The position numbers were made by a program, and so were the translations under genes. The notes beneath the pieces were generated by a model. That model was not told the DNA's origin, searched no databases, and saw only the letters and a list, made by a program, of their open reading frames with translations. Shown piece after piece: positions 1-11,500 of a stretch of 64,000 nucleotides of DNA. Every line of letters begins with the position of its first letter. Positions within the stretch are counted from its first letter, which is position 1. Source of the DNA: Sapria himalayana (taxonomy: Eukaryota; Streptophyta; Magnoliopsida; Malpighiales; Rafflesiaceae); contig JAREIK010012298.1 of NCBI GenBank assembly GCA_029783825.1, positions 1-64,000 on the forward strand, in the 5' to 3' direction.

Positions 1-640
1 AAACTTCAAAGTCATGAAATCGATCCAATTATATTTTATTCTTATGCTTATATATCATCTAATAATGTCATAACATTCAAGAATATTCAGTAATTTGAAT
101 ACCAAACAGTTCTCCACCTGACATGGTTTGTATTTCTTTTAATTCAAATTTATATTCAAAAACTTTTAAACATACAATGTTTTTCATTATTTGTAATTAT
201 AATATTGAGGAGAATGAAAAGTAAAAATAATTGGAAGTCTTATATGAACATTATAATATAATATTATATATATATATATTAAAAGTAAAATATATATTTC
301 ATATAAAAGTATTATTCATAATCATTAGCTTTTTTTGTTAGTTTGATATGATACAAAAAATAATTTTATGAATATTCAATAATTTGATAAATATTTTTCT
401 TAAAATTATAATAATGTAATTCTTATATGAAATTGATTTAAAAGATATAACAATGGTCTCAATATAGATAATTTTTTTTGAATTTATCCCTATTATTTTA
501 GACTACAATGTTCACCTACATTTAAGCATGTCTATCTCTTTGTTTCGTTCATATTAGGAATCACTACCTACATGTCACTTTATAAAAGATAATAAAGTAT
601 CAATGTTCACTTTTTGATTGATTTGAATGGAATTCCTACA
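1..640. other. AT-rich DNA without a recognised gene
   Basis: No open frame or family motif is visible here. The stretch has short AT runs, including a TA run near 264-280. It lies just upstream of the first fragment of a decayed Copia gag. Confidence 0.6.
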
Positions 641-800
641 AGACTAGTAAACAACTATGGAACTCTTTATGTGGCCAAACCAATTATCTTTAGTAAAAGA
701 GTGAGGGTAGAAATTTTTAAAAGCTCTCTTAGTATATGAATGAAGCACACATAAGTGGCTTCTTGAATTATATGTTAGTTAACTATTTATGTCATTAGCT
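641..800 (+). pseudogene. Possible 5' part of Copia A gag, left of the hAT insertion
   Basis: Broken plus-strand translations weakly resemble the Copia gag segment that precedes the zinc knuckle. The better preserved continuation of a gag reading resumes directly after the hAT element at about 4426. The two pieces would then be one gag region split by the hAT. Several stops interrupt this stretch and the similarity is weak, so the call rests mainly on context and on the matching target duplications. Confidence 0.35.
793..800. repeat. Left 8-bp target-site duplication of the hAT element
   Basis: The octamer CATTAGCT lies immediately before the TAGAGATG terminus. It matches TGTTAGCT at 4418-4425 at six of eight positions, as expected for an old hAT insertion. 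Confidence 0.7.
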
Positions 801-1329
801 TAGAGATGTCAAACTAGCCGTACTAGTTTTTGGTATCCCAATCGGGTCATCGTGATGTCCCTAACCTGGCCCAATTCGGTACATGTCATGCCTAGCATGA
901 CCTAGTACGGTAATCATGCCTTGCCTGGCATGGCACAACTCGATAATGGTCAACCCAACATATTATCGAGTCTGGCCAGATTCATGCCAGGTTGTGCCGG
1001 GTCATGTCGAGTTGTGTCGAGTCGAGCTGGTTAGGACCCATATATATTAGCCTAGCTAGGACTCGCGACTCTAAGACCGACTCACAATCGACTCACCCCT
1101 ATGCTCCACCGATTGCGGAATTGATGATTAATGATTTTAATTTTTTTTTAAATATTTCAAATTTAAGTTACCCTTTGGCCTTTATTAACATAAATGATAA
1201 AGTATAATAATCAAAAATATCAAAAAAAACAAATCCAATAATTTATCATCCAATCCAAATAAAATAAAATAATATAATGTCACAACAACAACATAAAATA
1301 AAAATCATTAATCATAATCATGCAGGCTT

Positions 1330-3460
1330 AATCCTAATACCAATCGGTATAAGTATCAACTGATCATCATCTTGTAAGCATCTAATAGTATCACTAGCGG
1401 TGGACTCAACCTCTTCAAAGTCACATGAGTCATCATCTGCCAACAACTCTTCCGCTCTTGTTCTAGCATGATCCTAGATGCTCAACCTTGAATTCTCTTA
1501 ATCATTCATGCATGCTAGTGCCTCAATGATATCTGACCGCACTATCAATCTCTTATCTCAAATCACATTGACTACAATATAAAAAGTAGGCTATGATACT
1601 ATGCTCAATACCAAAGGAGTCAGTAGATATCATGTCATCTTAGATAGTATGAGATAGGTAGACTCATATGATTTCTACCGTTATAAAATATCAAGGTTCT
1701 TGCTATCGTTATCTGATAGGATTGAGTAATAATCATATCTAAGTACCGAGATAGCTTGCTCCTATTCGATGGTCCACCCCATCATTTTTTCCTTGCTAAC
1801 TGAATAGAGAAGTCATCATCTTCAAATATGGTGTCCATGTTCATACTCAAAGTTTGCTACAACTACTACCATACCTAGTATCGTAGTATATAAATAACTT
1901 AGTCAACTTATCATGAATGAACCCTTCAGGTTGCTGTTCTTGGTTCATGCACGAGGATATGTATAACAAAATGTTCTCTACTTCTTCCACCTTAACCCTA
2001 GGGTCCATGTAGCTAGCAGGCAATAAAGAGATGGAATGATAGACAAGTACTTTGAGTACTTAGTTTTCATCTCAAGAGTCATGTCACTAAATATCGGGTC
2101 ATCTCTAAACTTCCTAAGCATGCCATTAATATTACATATGCACCTGAGTATAATACAAGTGATGAGAGTATAACTGATGAATACTTGTTCTTCATTTCAT
2201 AAAAGATCTTTAGGAATTTCATAAATAATATTTATGTATCCCAGTCAGTGTAGTTAATAATAAGTTTTTCACGCTTACTATTGACGTAGTTTGATATTAC
2301 GTATTCACATGTAACACATGACTCCAACGTCATGTATGTGTAATTTTAATGGTATCTCACATCAATTTGGAATTTTTTATTTAGATTCACAGATAAATAG
2401 AAACACTATCAAACTTTTGTTGTCTACTAGGAATCCTAAGATATTGTAGTAAGTTATGCATTTTTTCTATAGCAAGGCAAATAACATTCATCCTCACTTA
2501 TACTATCAGGTTTATGATATGATACATGTATCTAACATGAAAAATATCTCCTAATAGTTCATCTCTAATAGTCCTAACAAACATGTTAAAAACTACTCCA
2601 TTATTAGATGCGTTATCGAATGTGATACTATATGTTTTATTTTGAATATTATATTCTCTAAAGATTCTCATAATACACTCATATATGGTTAGGCCATCAT
2701 AAGGATAAAGAATATCTGAAAAGCCTAATATTTTTTTATTTAGTATCTATTCAGAATCTATATAGTGGGTGGTGAGGCATGCAAAAGATACATCGTCTTG
2801 ACTAATGCATATATCAAACATCATGAATACCATTATATACTCTAAAATCATTAATTATTATTTGTTTTTCTAACTTATAATATTTCAGTATATTGTTCCT
2901 ACATGTGAGACTAGGAATCCTATGATATACATGCTAAAAATAGGTCTGCAAGATTTTGACTACCATTGATCCTTTGAAAATCTAATCGAAAGACATATTG
3001 TGGTAATCAGTTTGGTCATGTCTTTCCTCTCTAACTCATTGAAGTATATGAAGGTGGTCAACATATAAGTTAAACTAGATCCATCCTCAATGACCCCACC
3101 AGTCAGTAGCATTTTCCTAGAATCTAATACATCATATTTTTTGGAATAATATTTATCATACCTCTTTAGGTGCTCAGTCTTACATGCACTCCTTCACGTA
3201 TATATTTTCTTACACTACTTGCATTGTGCTAATTTTTAATTGATATCCCTATCATTTTTATTTTGTACAATATTAAAGTGAGCCCAAATTATAGATGTTC
3301 TTCTAGTTTTTTTTTATTTTTTAGATGTTTGAGTCGAAGTCACGGAAGAAAACATAGTTTTGGCAGCCTCGGACCATTCCATAGGGTTATCATTATTAAT
3401 ATTATCTACGTCTATGTTAATATTAATCTCATTATTATTACATTCACTATTTTCCATTTT
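1330..3460 (-). pseudogene. hAT transposase pseudogene with BED-type zinc finger and C-terminal dimerisation domain
   Basis: Read on the minus strand, the N-terminal part near 3110-3240 gives a BED-like finger: a paired-cysteine segment QCK*CKK followed by HLKRYDKYYSKKYD, with one stop inside the cysteine motif. Further on, near 3000-3050, is a segment resembling the ELERKDMTKLI region that follows BED fingers in ZBED/RICESLEEPER-like transposases. Near 1390-1570 the translation contains RSDIIEALACMND followed by an acidic tail, matching the hAT C-terminal dimerisation region. Frameshifts and stops are scattered throughout, so no functional protein is expected. The family assignment is firm for hAT and less firm for the subgroup. 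Confidence 0.7.
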
Positions 3461-3479
3461 TTATTTTTAGTATATTAAT

Positions 3480-4190
3480 TATATTCTAATTTTTAAAATT
3501 AAAATTTTTTGATATTAATAAAAATAAAAAATGTAATACAATTTTTAAAATAATACCCATTTATGGATAGGATATAAAAAATTGATGTCCGCACATGCAC
3601 TACACTGCACCTGATTTTTCCACCAAAGCTGCATCCGCACCACAGTCCACTGTCGAAGCCAAACTGAGAGGAGAAAGAATAAAAGATATATGAGATCACA
3701 AGATGAGAGATAAAGAGAGAATAGAGAGGAGAGTGAGATTGAGCTGAGAGAGAGTAGAGTGAAACATCATATAAATAAAGAATTTTAATATATATATATT
3801 ATTTTTTGAAATTGTTTTAATAATTAAATAGGGCAGAAACTCGACACCCATCAAATTTTCTACCCTAGCCATTGGAATTGCATCCTACAACCTGGATGCA
3901 GTCTTTTATTTTATTTTTTAAATTGGACCGTTAGCCGAAGCAGAATGTCAGTTCCAGAAGCTTCAGCTTAGTTCGAGCATTCGGCTCAGACCTCGATTTA
4001 GGATCGGGCATTCAGCCTTCGGGGGAGAAAGCACACATCACACATGGCATGTCCACGTGCGGCTGGACTATGCCACAAGCACACGCTCAGTCAACCACGT
4101 GGTGGGTTTATTAAAAAAACCCGCCACATGTACAAAGTGGGGCATGCTTTTTTTAAATAAGATATTATTTTTTTAAAAAAATGGGTTAGT
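3480..4190. other. Subterminal non-coding part of the hAT element
   Basis: No coding signal is seen. The stretch includes a GA-rich patch (about 3690-3760) and an AT-rich patch, and lies between the transposase remnant and the GC-rich right end. Confidence 0.5.
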
Positions 4191-4417
4191 TGAGGGCGGT
4201 CCAACCCTGTCAAAGTTTTGGGGCACAATATCCTACCGTGTCGATGGACCATGCCTATGGGCCAAGTAGCCAGGTCGTGCATGGCCCTATACTCGCTAGC
4301 CCAGTATGGCATGAGCAGTGCATCGAGTCAGCACTACCCAAGTCGAGGCATGATTCAGGACCATGCAAGGCCAAGCACAACTTAGTCGGTCTGTGCCCGG
4401 CCCACTTGCCACCTCTA

Positions 4418-4425
4418 TGTTAGCT
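4418..4425. repeat. Right 8-bp target-site duplication of the hAT element
   Basis: TGTTAGCT follows the right terminus directly and matches CATTAGCT at 793-800 at six of eight positions. Confidence 0.7.
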
Positions 4426-5660
4426 CTAGGAATATATAGTGAAGTCCAAGGTCTTAAGGCACAATTAATAGTATATAGATTCTATTTCAAATGTTACCTC
4501 ACAATTGAACACGCAGAGATTCTTCTTCAAAATTTATGTGATCAACTCATCAGTAATCTAATGAATGATATCCTTATAAATTATATAGTCTTCAGTGATA
4601 TTGTAGTTATTATCTTAGAAGAATAAAGTGAAGACAAAAAAAATAAAGAGGATAAACAATCAAGTTCACAATAAGTAGAAGCTTTTATAGTGATACAATA
4701 GAGATCAACTGAATGTGTCCCTTGTCAGAGTCAGAATTACGATTAGATCAAAATCAAGAAGTTGGAAGAATATTAAGTGCTACAACTATTAAAAAAATAT
4801 ATTTCAAAATAGATTATTAGTATACAAAAAGAGTAGAGATGTTGAGTCATCAAATAATATAGGAAATGTAGCAAACATCAAAAATGACGCCAATATTCCA
4901 TATAGTAATGCAATAACAATGGTTGAAAGTAGAAAATAGATTACTAATATTTAGTTAATAGACCCAGGAGCATTATGATATCTCATAAAGAATGATTCCA
5001 CAAATATGAACCAATCTCAAAATATTTTATAAACATTGGTGATGATCATGCTTTGATAAATATTAGTATTTATATTATCAAAATAAACATATTTGTTAGT
5101 ATATTGTGTATCATTAATGAGGTATGACATGTAAAGGACACATATTAAGAATTGTATAATACAAATTATGAGAAGTATACTCGTGATTTTGAAGGAAAAA
5201 AAGATCATATAAAATGTATTCATGCTTAAAGAGAAAGAATACAAGAAAATGATGCATGTGTTGCATCAATTAGTAAAGGAGAATGGTTGATGATGATGTG
5301 GTGTCTCAAGCTAGGTCACATATGTTAGAATGAGGTTTTAAAGATTTTCTCTATTAGTAGGCCTATTTTTAGGGCTTAATTTAGTAGATCTATCTTTTTA
5401 TGAATATTATATAATAAGTATCATAGAATAATATTTAGTATATTGGTTGCCAAGAATAAGTATATTTTAGACTTGATTCATTCTGATTTATATGAGAATC
5501 AATAAAAATATCTCTTGAAAGATTAAAGTATTTTGTGTATTTTATTGATTCTTACATGAGCATATATATCCAATCAAAAAAAAGTCAAATGGATTTGCAA
5601 TTTTTAAGACATCAATCATGAGTAGTACTTGAATTTGAAAAAATATCTCTTAAAAAGAAT
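4426..5660 (+). pseudogene. Copia A: decayed gag-protease-preintegrase-integrase fragment
   Basis: Plus-strand reading, with frameshifts and stops, gives the gag segment LCDQLISNLMNDILINYIVF followed by an acidic EE/KNKEDK stretch. Next comes a broken CCHC region near 4730-4800, then a protease-like IDPGAL (normally DSGAS) near 4965. A GAG-preintegrase segment CLKLGH follows near 5310, and integrase sequence DLIHSDLY near 5470 leads to a VYFID-like core near 5540. The order is the canonical Copia order. Homology stops in integrase, with no RT or RNase H downstream, so the element is truncated. Its gag closely resembles that of Copia D in the RPL10 intron, suggesting the same family. Confidence 0.7.
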
Positions 5661-6240
5661 ATTAATATATAAACTGTTTGCGCCAATAATAAATTTTAAA
5701 ATCAAAAAAACCTATAAATGAAAAATACAAGCTGCCAAAGGCTTTATGTCAAAAAATAAACATAATCTGAGCAAATAATATTGCTACATTAAATTCTTAC
5801 AAGCAACTTTAGCGGCAAAGAATAAAAAATTTTTACTTAAAATTAGCAGGGACTGCGCGAACGCAAGTCCCTTTAACACAAATTATGACGTAGGCTCTTC
5901 TATTCAAGAAGACCTTAGAGAGGCACCCCTCCAAAGTGCAATGGAGGTCACAACCCTAGACCATGAACCTTTTTGATCGTCCAATAATCCCGTCCAGGTA
6001 AGTATGTTATTCGGTGACCTCGATGCTTATTTTATAAGTACCTATCAGTTCTCGGTTTAATAGATTTTCGATGTGGGCTACTTTTTTTTGAACATCCGTT
6101 TTTTTTTTTTCCAGTTTTCTATCCCCCGATTCATACGGCTGTATGTTTGAGTTCGATGCTGGGCTGCCGCCGGCAGATAGAATTATCTCAACCGCGAGCC
6201 GGCAGATTGAATATTCGGTTCAATAGATAATTTGTTTTAT
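5661..6240. other. GC-richer island of unknown nature
   Basis: Base composition rises compared with both flanks, and the stretch contains a short perfect hairpin and two GCCGGCAGAT words about 45 bp apart. I find no coding frame, no terminal repeats that pair and no known family. It may be part of an old LTR or another repeat. Confidence 0.4.
5848..5872. repeat. Short perfect inverted repeat (7-bp arms, 11-nt loop)
   Basis: AGGGACT and AGTCCCT are separated by a GC-rich 11-nt loop. The arms are perfect but short, and no T-run follows, so there is no support for a terminator role. Confidence 0.5.
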
Positions 6241-7940
6241 CATTTTTATATTATGATAAATTATTAGCAATATTTTGAAAAATTTTAAATAATAATTAGG
6301 TTGATTACATGATCGGTGATCCACAATTTTTTCATTAATTATTAATATTTTGTTAGAGGCAAATAATAACATCTAGCCTTATAAAATATATACTTATATT
6401 TTTGAACGAGACTAATCTTGCTTAAGCATGTTTAAGCAAAGATTAATGTTCCTTACTTTGGGTAAACATTCATCTTATACTTAAGGTCTCTCTATCTCAA
6501 ATTATTTTATTTCTTATTTTATAAAAAAAAATCTTCACATGCTTTTAAGAAAGTATTTTTCTATTTCAAGTAAATATTTTCTTGCATCAATTATCAAGGA
6601 AGAATTTTCTATTTTTGTTGATTATTATAAAAAAAAATATTTTTTTTATTTTAAAATATGGCAGGGTAATAAATGTTAGAAGCAATGACTAAAATGACAC
6701 AATAAGATCATGTTTTGCCTTATGAAATGAGATATACAACAATGACATAGCTCAAGAGAATATTTTAGCAATGGATGCAGCAAAATAAGTAACTAATAAA
6801 AAGCTTAAAAATCACTGAACATATAATAAAGATTTGTTGCTTCATTAAGTAAAAATATAGAACTGAAGCTCGTAATAAAATTTTATTTGTCAATGATATA
6901 CATGCATAAAAATAAGCTAAGTTACTCCATGTGCTTTTGTTGCATCTGAATCTTACTTCATTTCTTATAGATTCCAATATGTCTACATGATGATCTTTTC
7001 AACTTTTAATAATTTAGAAGTTAATCTTTAAAGTTTCTTGCTAATTATCTGCTCTGGAGAGGAAAGAATGTTAAAGATCATTGAGTTCAAAACTTGCAAA
7101 TGCTCAACTACCTGTGAACTGTCACCCAAAGTGAATCTCTCTTCCTTAAGAACTCTTCCTATAACACACGTTTACGAGTAATCTTAAAATGAAATAGAAT
7201 ATGATTGATTGAAATTGAATTAAGCTAAGAAAATGAGAAAATCCTATCATCTAAGGAAAAAAATGATAAAACTCCATTGAAAATTTTAATTTTCTATACA
7301 TCAAAACATAAATATTTTATGTTCTTGTGCACTTTTTATAATTGTAAAAATATTATATATTTTCTAAAGAATATTTTCTATTTAGTGTACCAAGATATAA
7401 TTTTCCCAAAAATATAAGATGCTATATTTTTTTTGGAGCAAAGAGGGAGACGTAAGGTTTTTTGGAAGGATAAAAAAAGAAAAAAAAAACATGTGGCAAA
7501 AAGGAATAGGAGAGATAAATATAAAGTAAATAAAAAATAAGAGAGATTTGTGTTTTGGCATTCCGTGTGCCAAACCCAAAATAATTTTGTTTTACATCAC
7601 AATTTTTATAATTTTAAAATATACTCAACACTAAAATAATTAAGTTTTGATGTATTAAAATTAATCAACTCTATATTATTACCCTTCAAAATTTGAAAAA
7701 AATAAATTGATTTAATAAATTTATAAATCATTATTGTGAATTGAGAAATCAAGTTTCCGAATTTGGAAATCATAATTTTTTGAAACTCAAAATGTGGTTT
7801 TAAAATTTTATAATTATTACTATATGTGGAGAGACAGAGATTTGAACTCACGCCCTCCATATTATAAAAATGATTCATTATTAGTGGTCACAAGTTTAAT
7901 ATTTTATCAATGCCAAAAATAATAATATATATACATAGAA
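6241..7940. other. AT-rich intergenic DNA
   Basis: No recognisable gene or element is seen. Short frames present are interrupted and of biased composition. A GAGTTCAAATCTC word on the minus strand near 7830-7850 resembles an RNA polymerase III B box, but without other SINE features. Confidence 0.6.
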
Positions 7941-7981
7941 AAATATATGTATAATAGAATAAGATGGATAAGAAGCATAAG

Positions 7982-8290
7982 ACATGTATATAATAGAATT
8001 CTTATTCTTCTTATACTTCCTTATTATTTTAATTCAACTTATTCTTCTTTAACTTTTTATCTTTCTTATCATTCTTATCTTTCTTATCATTCTTATCCTT
8101 ATTATCTTTCTTATCATTCTTTTCCTTCCTATTTTTTTATCGTTCTTATTCTTCTTATCATTTTTATATTTTTTATGCTTATTATCATTCTTATCATTAT
8201 CATTCTTCTTATTCTTTTAATTCTTCTTATTCTTCTAATTCTTTTAATTCTTTTTATTTTTCTTATTTTTCTATTTTTCTCATACTATTA
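7982..8290. repeat. Pyrimidine-rich TTCTTATC-type low-complexity tract
   Basis: Irregular reiteration of TTCTTATCA and TTCTTATTC words makes an open frame of Tyr, Ser, Leu and Ile codons. This is a degenerate microsatellite rather than a gene. Confidence 0.8.
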
Positions 8291-9420
8291 ATTATATTCT
8301 ATTCTCACTAATTTTGCAAAATTCATTTTCCTCCCACTCATTATTTTTTTTCTCAAACCCTAAAATATAAATTTTCATAAATTTAAAAATAGATCACTCT
8401 CATGTAATCTCAATATATCATGGTATCCCAATTTTCCAAGAAACACATTATTGCATATATGTATCTTGGTTGACAAGTCTTTGTTGCTTAAATGCACTGA
8501 CATTCAAATAAATTAATAAAATAAGTGATGTGTTATGTGATAACGTAAGAAAATGAAATATTTTAATTTTCTAAGAGGATGCAAAGCTCATTCTTATTGA
8601 GTACATTAGCCTAAGAGTTCCTTGATTTGATAAACATAATTATGCGTGTGTAATTGTCAGTATTAAACAAGAAAAAGTTATGTATCAACATATCAAGTAG
8701 AAAAATATTAGCAAAATGGAATGCAAAGTTTATCTTATTTCATGTATTTTGGAACAATTTATTTTTAAAATCTGTACTAAAATAGTGATCACTCCCAACC
8801 TACCAAAAAAACTTCTTCCAATGTCACGTGGGACACCACTTGAACATTTTACATGTAAAGACATTTGACACGATGCTACATTGGCATCAAATACACAAAC
8901 AACATGCCAAAAAAATAAAAATAAAAAAAAAACAAGAAAAAAAATACTTCTTTTAAAACATAAAATGGAAGAGGGAAATATATGACTTGGGACATTATTC
9001 AAAAAATATTTACAAAAAATGACTCACTTTTTTCAAAATTTTAAAAAAATACAGCAAAACATAAAATATATAGGTTTTTGATGTACTCAAAAATATTCAA
9101 CCCAAAAATAACCCTTAGCCATTTAAAGTCGCATTAAAATTTGACCACACGAGCAGCAAAAAATTAAACATCATTTAAAAAAATAATTAAAAAACATTCA
9201 TCTCTTCCCCTAAAAATTAATGAAAAGAAGTTCTTTAATCTCTTAATTGAAATCTCTTCTTGAATTTTTTTTTTCTAAATATAGCTACTGCCAAATGCAT
9301 GTCTTCTTTCTCTCCCACACTTACAAGCAAATTGAGGTTGCATCTATCTGGTATGTATACATATTACATTTGTGAAATAGAATCAAAGATATATTTGTCC
9401 AAATATATACAAACACAACC
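8291..9420. other. AT-rich intergenic DNA
   Basis: No coding or transposon signal that I can defend. It contains only short A and T runs. Confidence 0.6.
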
Positions 9421-9735
9421 ATATGCATATATATAGATACTTATTAATATACAATGATATTTTTATATTTATATATGCACATATTTATTGTTGTATGCAT
9501 ATATGTATATGCTTGGTAGTATGTATGCATATATATGTGTACATAAACACTACTACTACTACTACTACTACTACTACACACACACACACACATATACACA
9601 ACATTCTATAAATAAATATATGTATAAACTACAATATATGCATCTATGTATATGAATATATACTACTGCATATATATAGGTAATTACATTTATACTACTA
9701 TATGTTTATATATGTAATAGTATATATGTCTACTA
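9421..9735. repeat. TATA/ATAC-rich simple repeats with (ACT)n and (CA)n
   Basis: A run of about nine ACT triplets occupies about 9549-9577 and passes directly into a CA run up to about 9592. Both are embedded in TATATGCATA-type sequence. Confidence 0.85.
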
Positions 9736-9756
9736 TTGTACATTTATAGATACATC

Positions 9757-9766
9757 AATATACATG
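9757..9766. repeat. Left target-site duplication of SINE
   Basis: AATATACATG here is identical to 9953-9962 on the other side of the SINE. Confidence 0.85.
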
Positions 9767-9952
9767 TTTTTTTTTTTTTGATAACCAAGAGTTTCAATGC
9801 CCACTTACGTGGGCCCCTACATCCCCTTGGGCCCCCGGAGAACCGAGCAGGTAAGGAGAATCCCCAGTATCCCCCAACGGTAAGACTTGAACCCGTGACC
9901 TCCCGGTCATTCCCTGAGAGTCTTCACCAGCCAAGCTCCCTATGAGAGGGGT
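9767..9952 (-). mobile_element. tRNA-derived SINE with poly-A tail
   Basis: On the minus strand the element begins CCCCTCTCATAGGGAGC. It carries an A-box-like TTGGCTGGTGA and a B-box-like GGGTTCAAGTC about 45 bp further on, and ends in TTATC followed by a poly-A run (the T run at 9767-9779 on the plus strand). It is much more GC-rich than its surroundings and is bracketed by a perfect 10-bp duplication. This is the structure of a tRNA-derived SINE inserted by target-primed reverse transcription. The short open frame over it is not a gene. Confidence 0.85.
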
Positions 9953-9962
9953 AATATACATG
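9953..9962. repeat. Right target-site duplication of SINE
   Basis: AATATACATG, a perfect direct repeat of 9757-9766. Confidence 0.85.
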
Positions 9963-10269
9963 TATTTACATGTATGTGTTTGGGTTGAAATACCTTTCTC
10001 TTCATAGCACGTACAGACTCAACCAAACATGAATAATCATGATGAAGCTAAGAGGAAAATAAATTCTACCTCTTTATTTTTCAGTCTTGTGTGTGTTAGA
10101 GATGGTCTGTCTATAGCTGTTCAAACCATTTGGGGCTTCTATCGTATTTCTCTACTCCTAGGAAGAGAAGAGAGTGGATCCCTTAACCTTCAACCTGATC
10201 AACTATAATAAAACCTAAACCAAATAAATGCAAAAAGAGAGGAAAGGAAGACTATGCTTATTCTTTTTT

Positions 10270-11280
10270 GAAGGAATTGTATTTTGGTGTACTCCCCATA
10301 AAATAATTGGAAAAAAAAAACTTAACTGTTAATATTTGAAAGTGAACTAAACTAATTGATTTTTGGTGCACTAAAATTTAATAAACCCAAAATACTCTTA
10401 TATTAATCCAAAACAATTAATTAAATAATTATTAATTAAGTTTAATTCCCTCTCTCCACTCGCCCCTCACCCCTCTCTCCTTACCCCTCACCCCTCACCT
10501 CCTGGAACTCGTCTCCATGGAGCTCGACGAGGTCATGGAGCTTGATGAGAGGTCATCGAACTCCTGTCGAGCTCCAAGACCTCAACGAGCTACATTGAGC
10601 TCGACCAAGAGCTCCATGGGGCTTGTGGTCAATCTCTATGGAGACAAGCTCTTGGAGCTCGACGGGAGCTCATTGAGCTATTGGTCAATCTCAATGGAGA
10701 CGAGCTCCTAGAGCTCGATGGGAGCTCATTGAGCTCCATGGACACGAGCTCATTGAGCTCTTTGATGAATTCTTAGAGCTCGACAAGCTGCATGGAGCTT
10801 GTTGTCGAGCTCATGATCGAGCTCCTGGAGCTTTTGGTCGAACTACATGGAGCTTGACGAGACCTCATCGAGCTCCTGGAGCTCTTGGTCGAACAACATG
10901 GAGCTCGACCAAACTTCATCGAGCTCCATGGACACGAACTCCTGGATCTTGACCATGAGCTCAATGAGCTACATGGAGCTCATAGAACTCTTGTTGAGCT
11001 CCAAGAACTCGTTGAACTCCATGAAGATGAGCTCCAGGAGGTGGGGGGCAAGGGAAGAGGGTGAAAGAAAAGGGAAAGGCCCAAGTGAAAAGAAATGTAT
11101 TAAAATAAATTAACAATTATTTAATTAAATGGTTTGGATTAATATAAAGGTATTTTAGGTTTAATAAGTTTGAGTGGACCAAAAATCAATTAATTTAAAG
11201 TCTGGTACACTTTTTTTATATATTAAAAATAATTTTTTTTCAATTATTTTGTGGGTACTACACCAAAACATAATTCTCCC
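10270..11280. mobile_element. Mutator-like (MULE-type) non-autonomous element with GAGCTC-rich core
   Basis: The left end (GAAGGAATTGTATTTTGGTG) and the reverse complement of the right end (GGGAGAATTATGTTTTGGTG) form long terminal inverted repeats of roughly 200 bp. The inner parts share blocks such as TTGATTTTTGGTSCACT and TATTAATCCAAA. The left arm continues into C-rich DNA (CCCCTCACCCC) and the right arm into its G-rich counterpart. The 9-bp flanks TTCTTTTTT and TTTTTTTTC match at seven positions, but both are T-rich, so the duplication is weak evidence. No transposase is present. The core is an unusual GAGCTC-rich array. The larger element at 39934 has related termini and the same kind of core. 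Confidence 0.65.
10505..11040. repeat. GAGCTC-studded core of the small MULE
   Basis: The palindromic hexamer GAGCTC or one-base variants such as GAGCTT recur every 10-20 bp through the whole stretch, joined by short linkers such as CATG, CATTGA and GACGAG. Because the core word is a palindrome, both strands look alike and both carry open frames rich in Glu-Leu-Asp or Ser. These frames are not credible genes. Confidence 0.75.
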
Positions 11281-11305
11281 TTTTTTTTCTTATATGTTTT
11301 TCTTT

Positions 11306-11500
11306 GGGAATTGTATTTTTGGTGCAATACCCAAAAAATATTTGAAAAAAAAAGCAAAGTTTTAATATTTGAAAACAAGTGCACCAAACTCTAACTAATT
11401 GATTTTTTGTGCACTCTAATATAATAAACAAAAAAAAAAATACTAATAACTCTATTGACACCCAACGAGCTACATGCACACATGACGAGCTACACCCAAT
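11306..11500. mobile_element. Solo terminus of a related MULE-type element
   Basis: GGGAATTGTATTTTTGGTGC and the next roughly 130 bp match the left terminal repeat of the element at 10270, in the same order. The stretch ends in two GAGCTACA words at about 11466 and 11486 with no opposing terminus. It looks like a truncated copy. Confidence 0.55.

Larger units (their letters stand above)
801..4417 (-). mobile_element. hAT-superfamily DNA transposon, 3.6 kb, decayed
   Basis: The left end reads TAGAGATGTCAAAC and the right end, reverse-complemented, reads TAGAGGTGGCAAGTGGGCC. These are short imperfect terminal inverted repeats of the plant hAT type, flanked by 8-bp duplications. Both ends continue into GC-richer subterminal sequence rich in GCATGG and CCTGGC words (about 830-1100 and 4190-4410), unlike the AT-rich surroundings. 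The interior carries a broken transposase on the minus strand. The length of about 3.6 kb fits an autonomous-size element, now inactivated by many stops. It appears to have inserted into a Copia gag. Confidence 0.8.

Noticed and set aside
7800..7880. Possible SINE on the minus strand (GAGTTCAAATCTC B-box-like word)
   Set aside because: No convincing A box, poly-A end or target duplication.
9736..9945. Short open frame with a Pro-rich C-terminal part
   Set aside because: It reads across a SINE on the opposite strand and its target duplication.
10517..11113. Glu-Leu-Asp and Ser-rich frames on both strands
   Set aside because: The GAGCTC palindrome makes both strands open. There is no homology or splice context, and the sequence is a transposon core.
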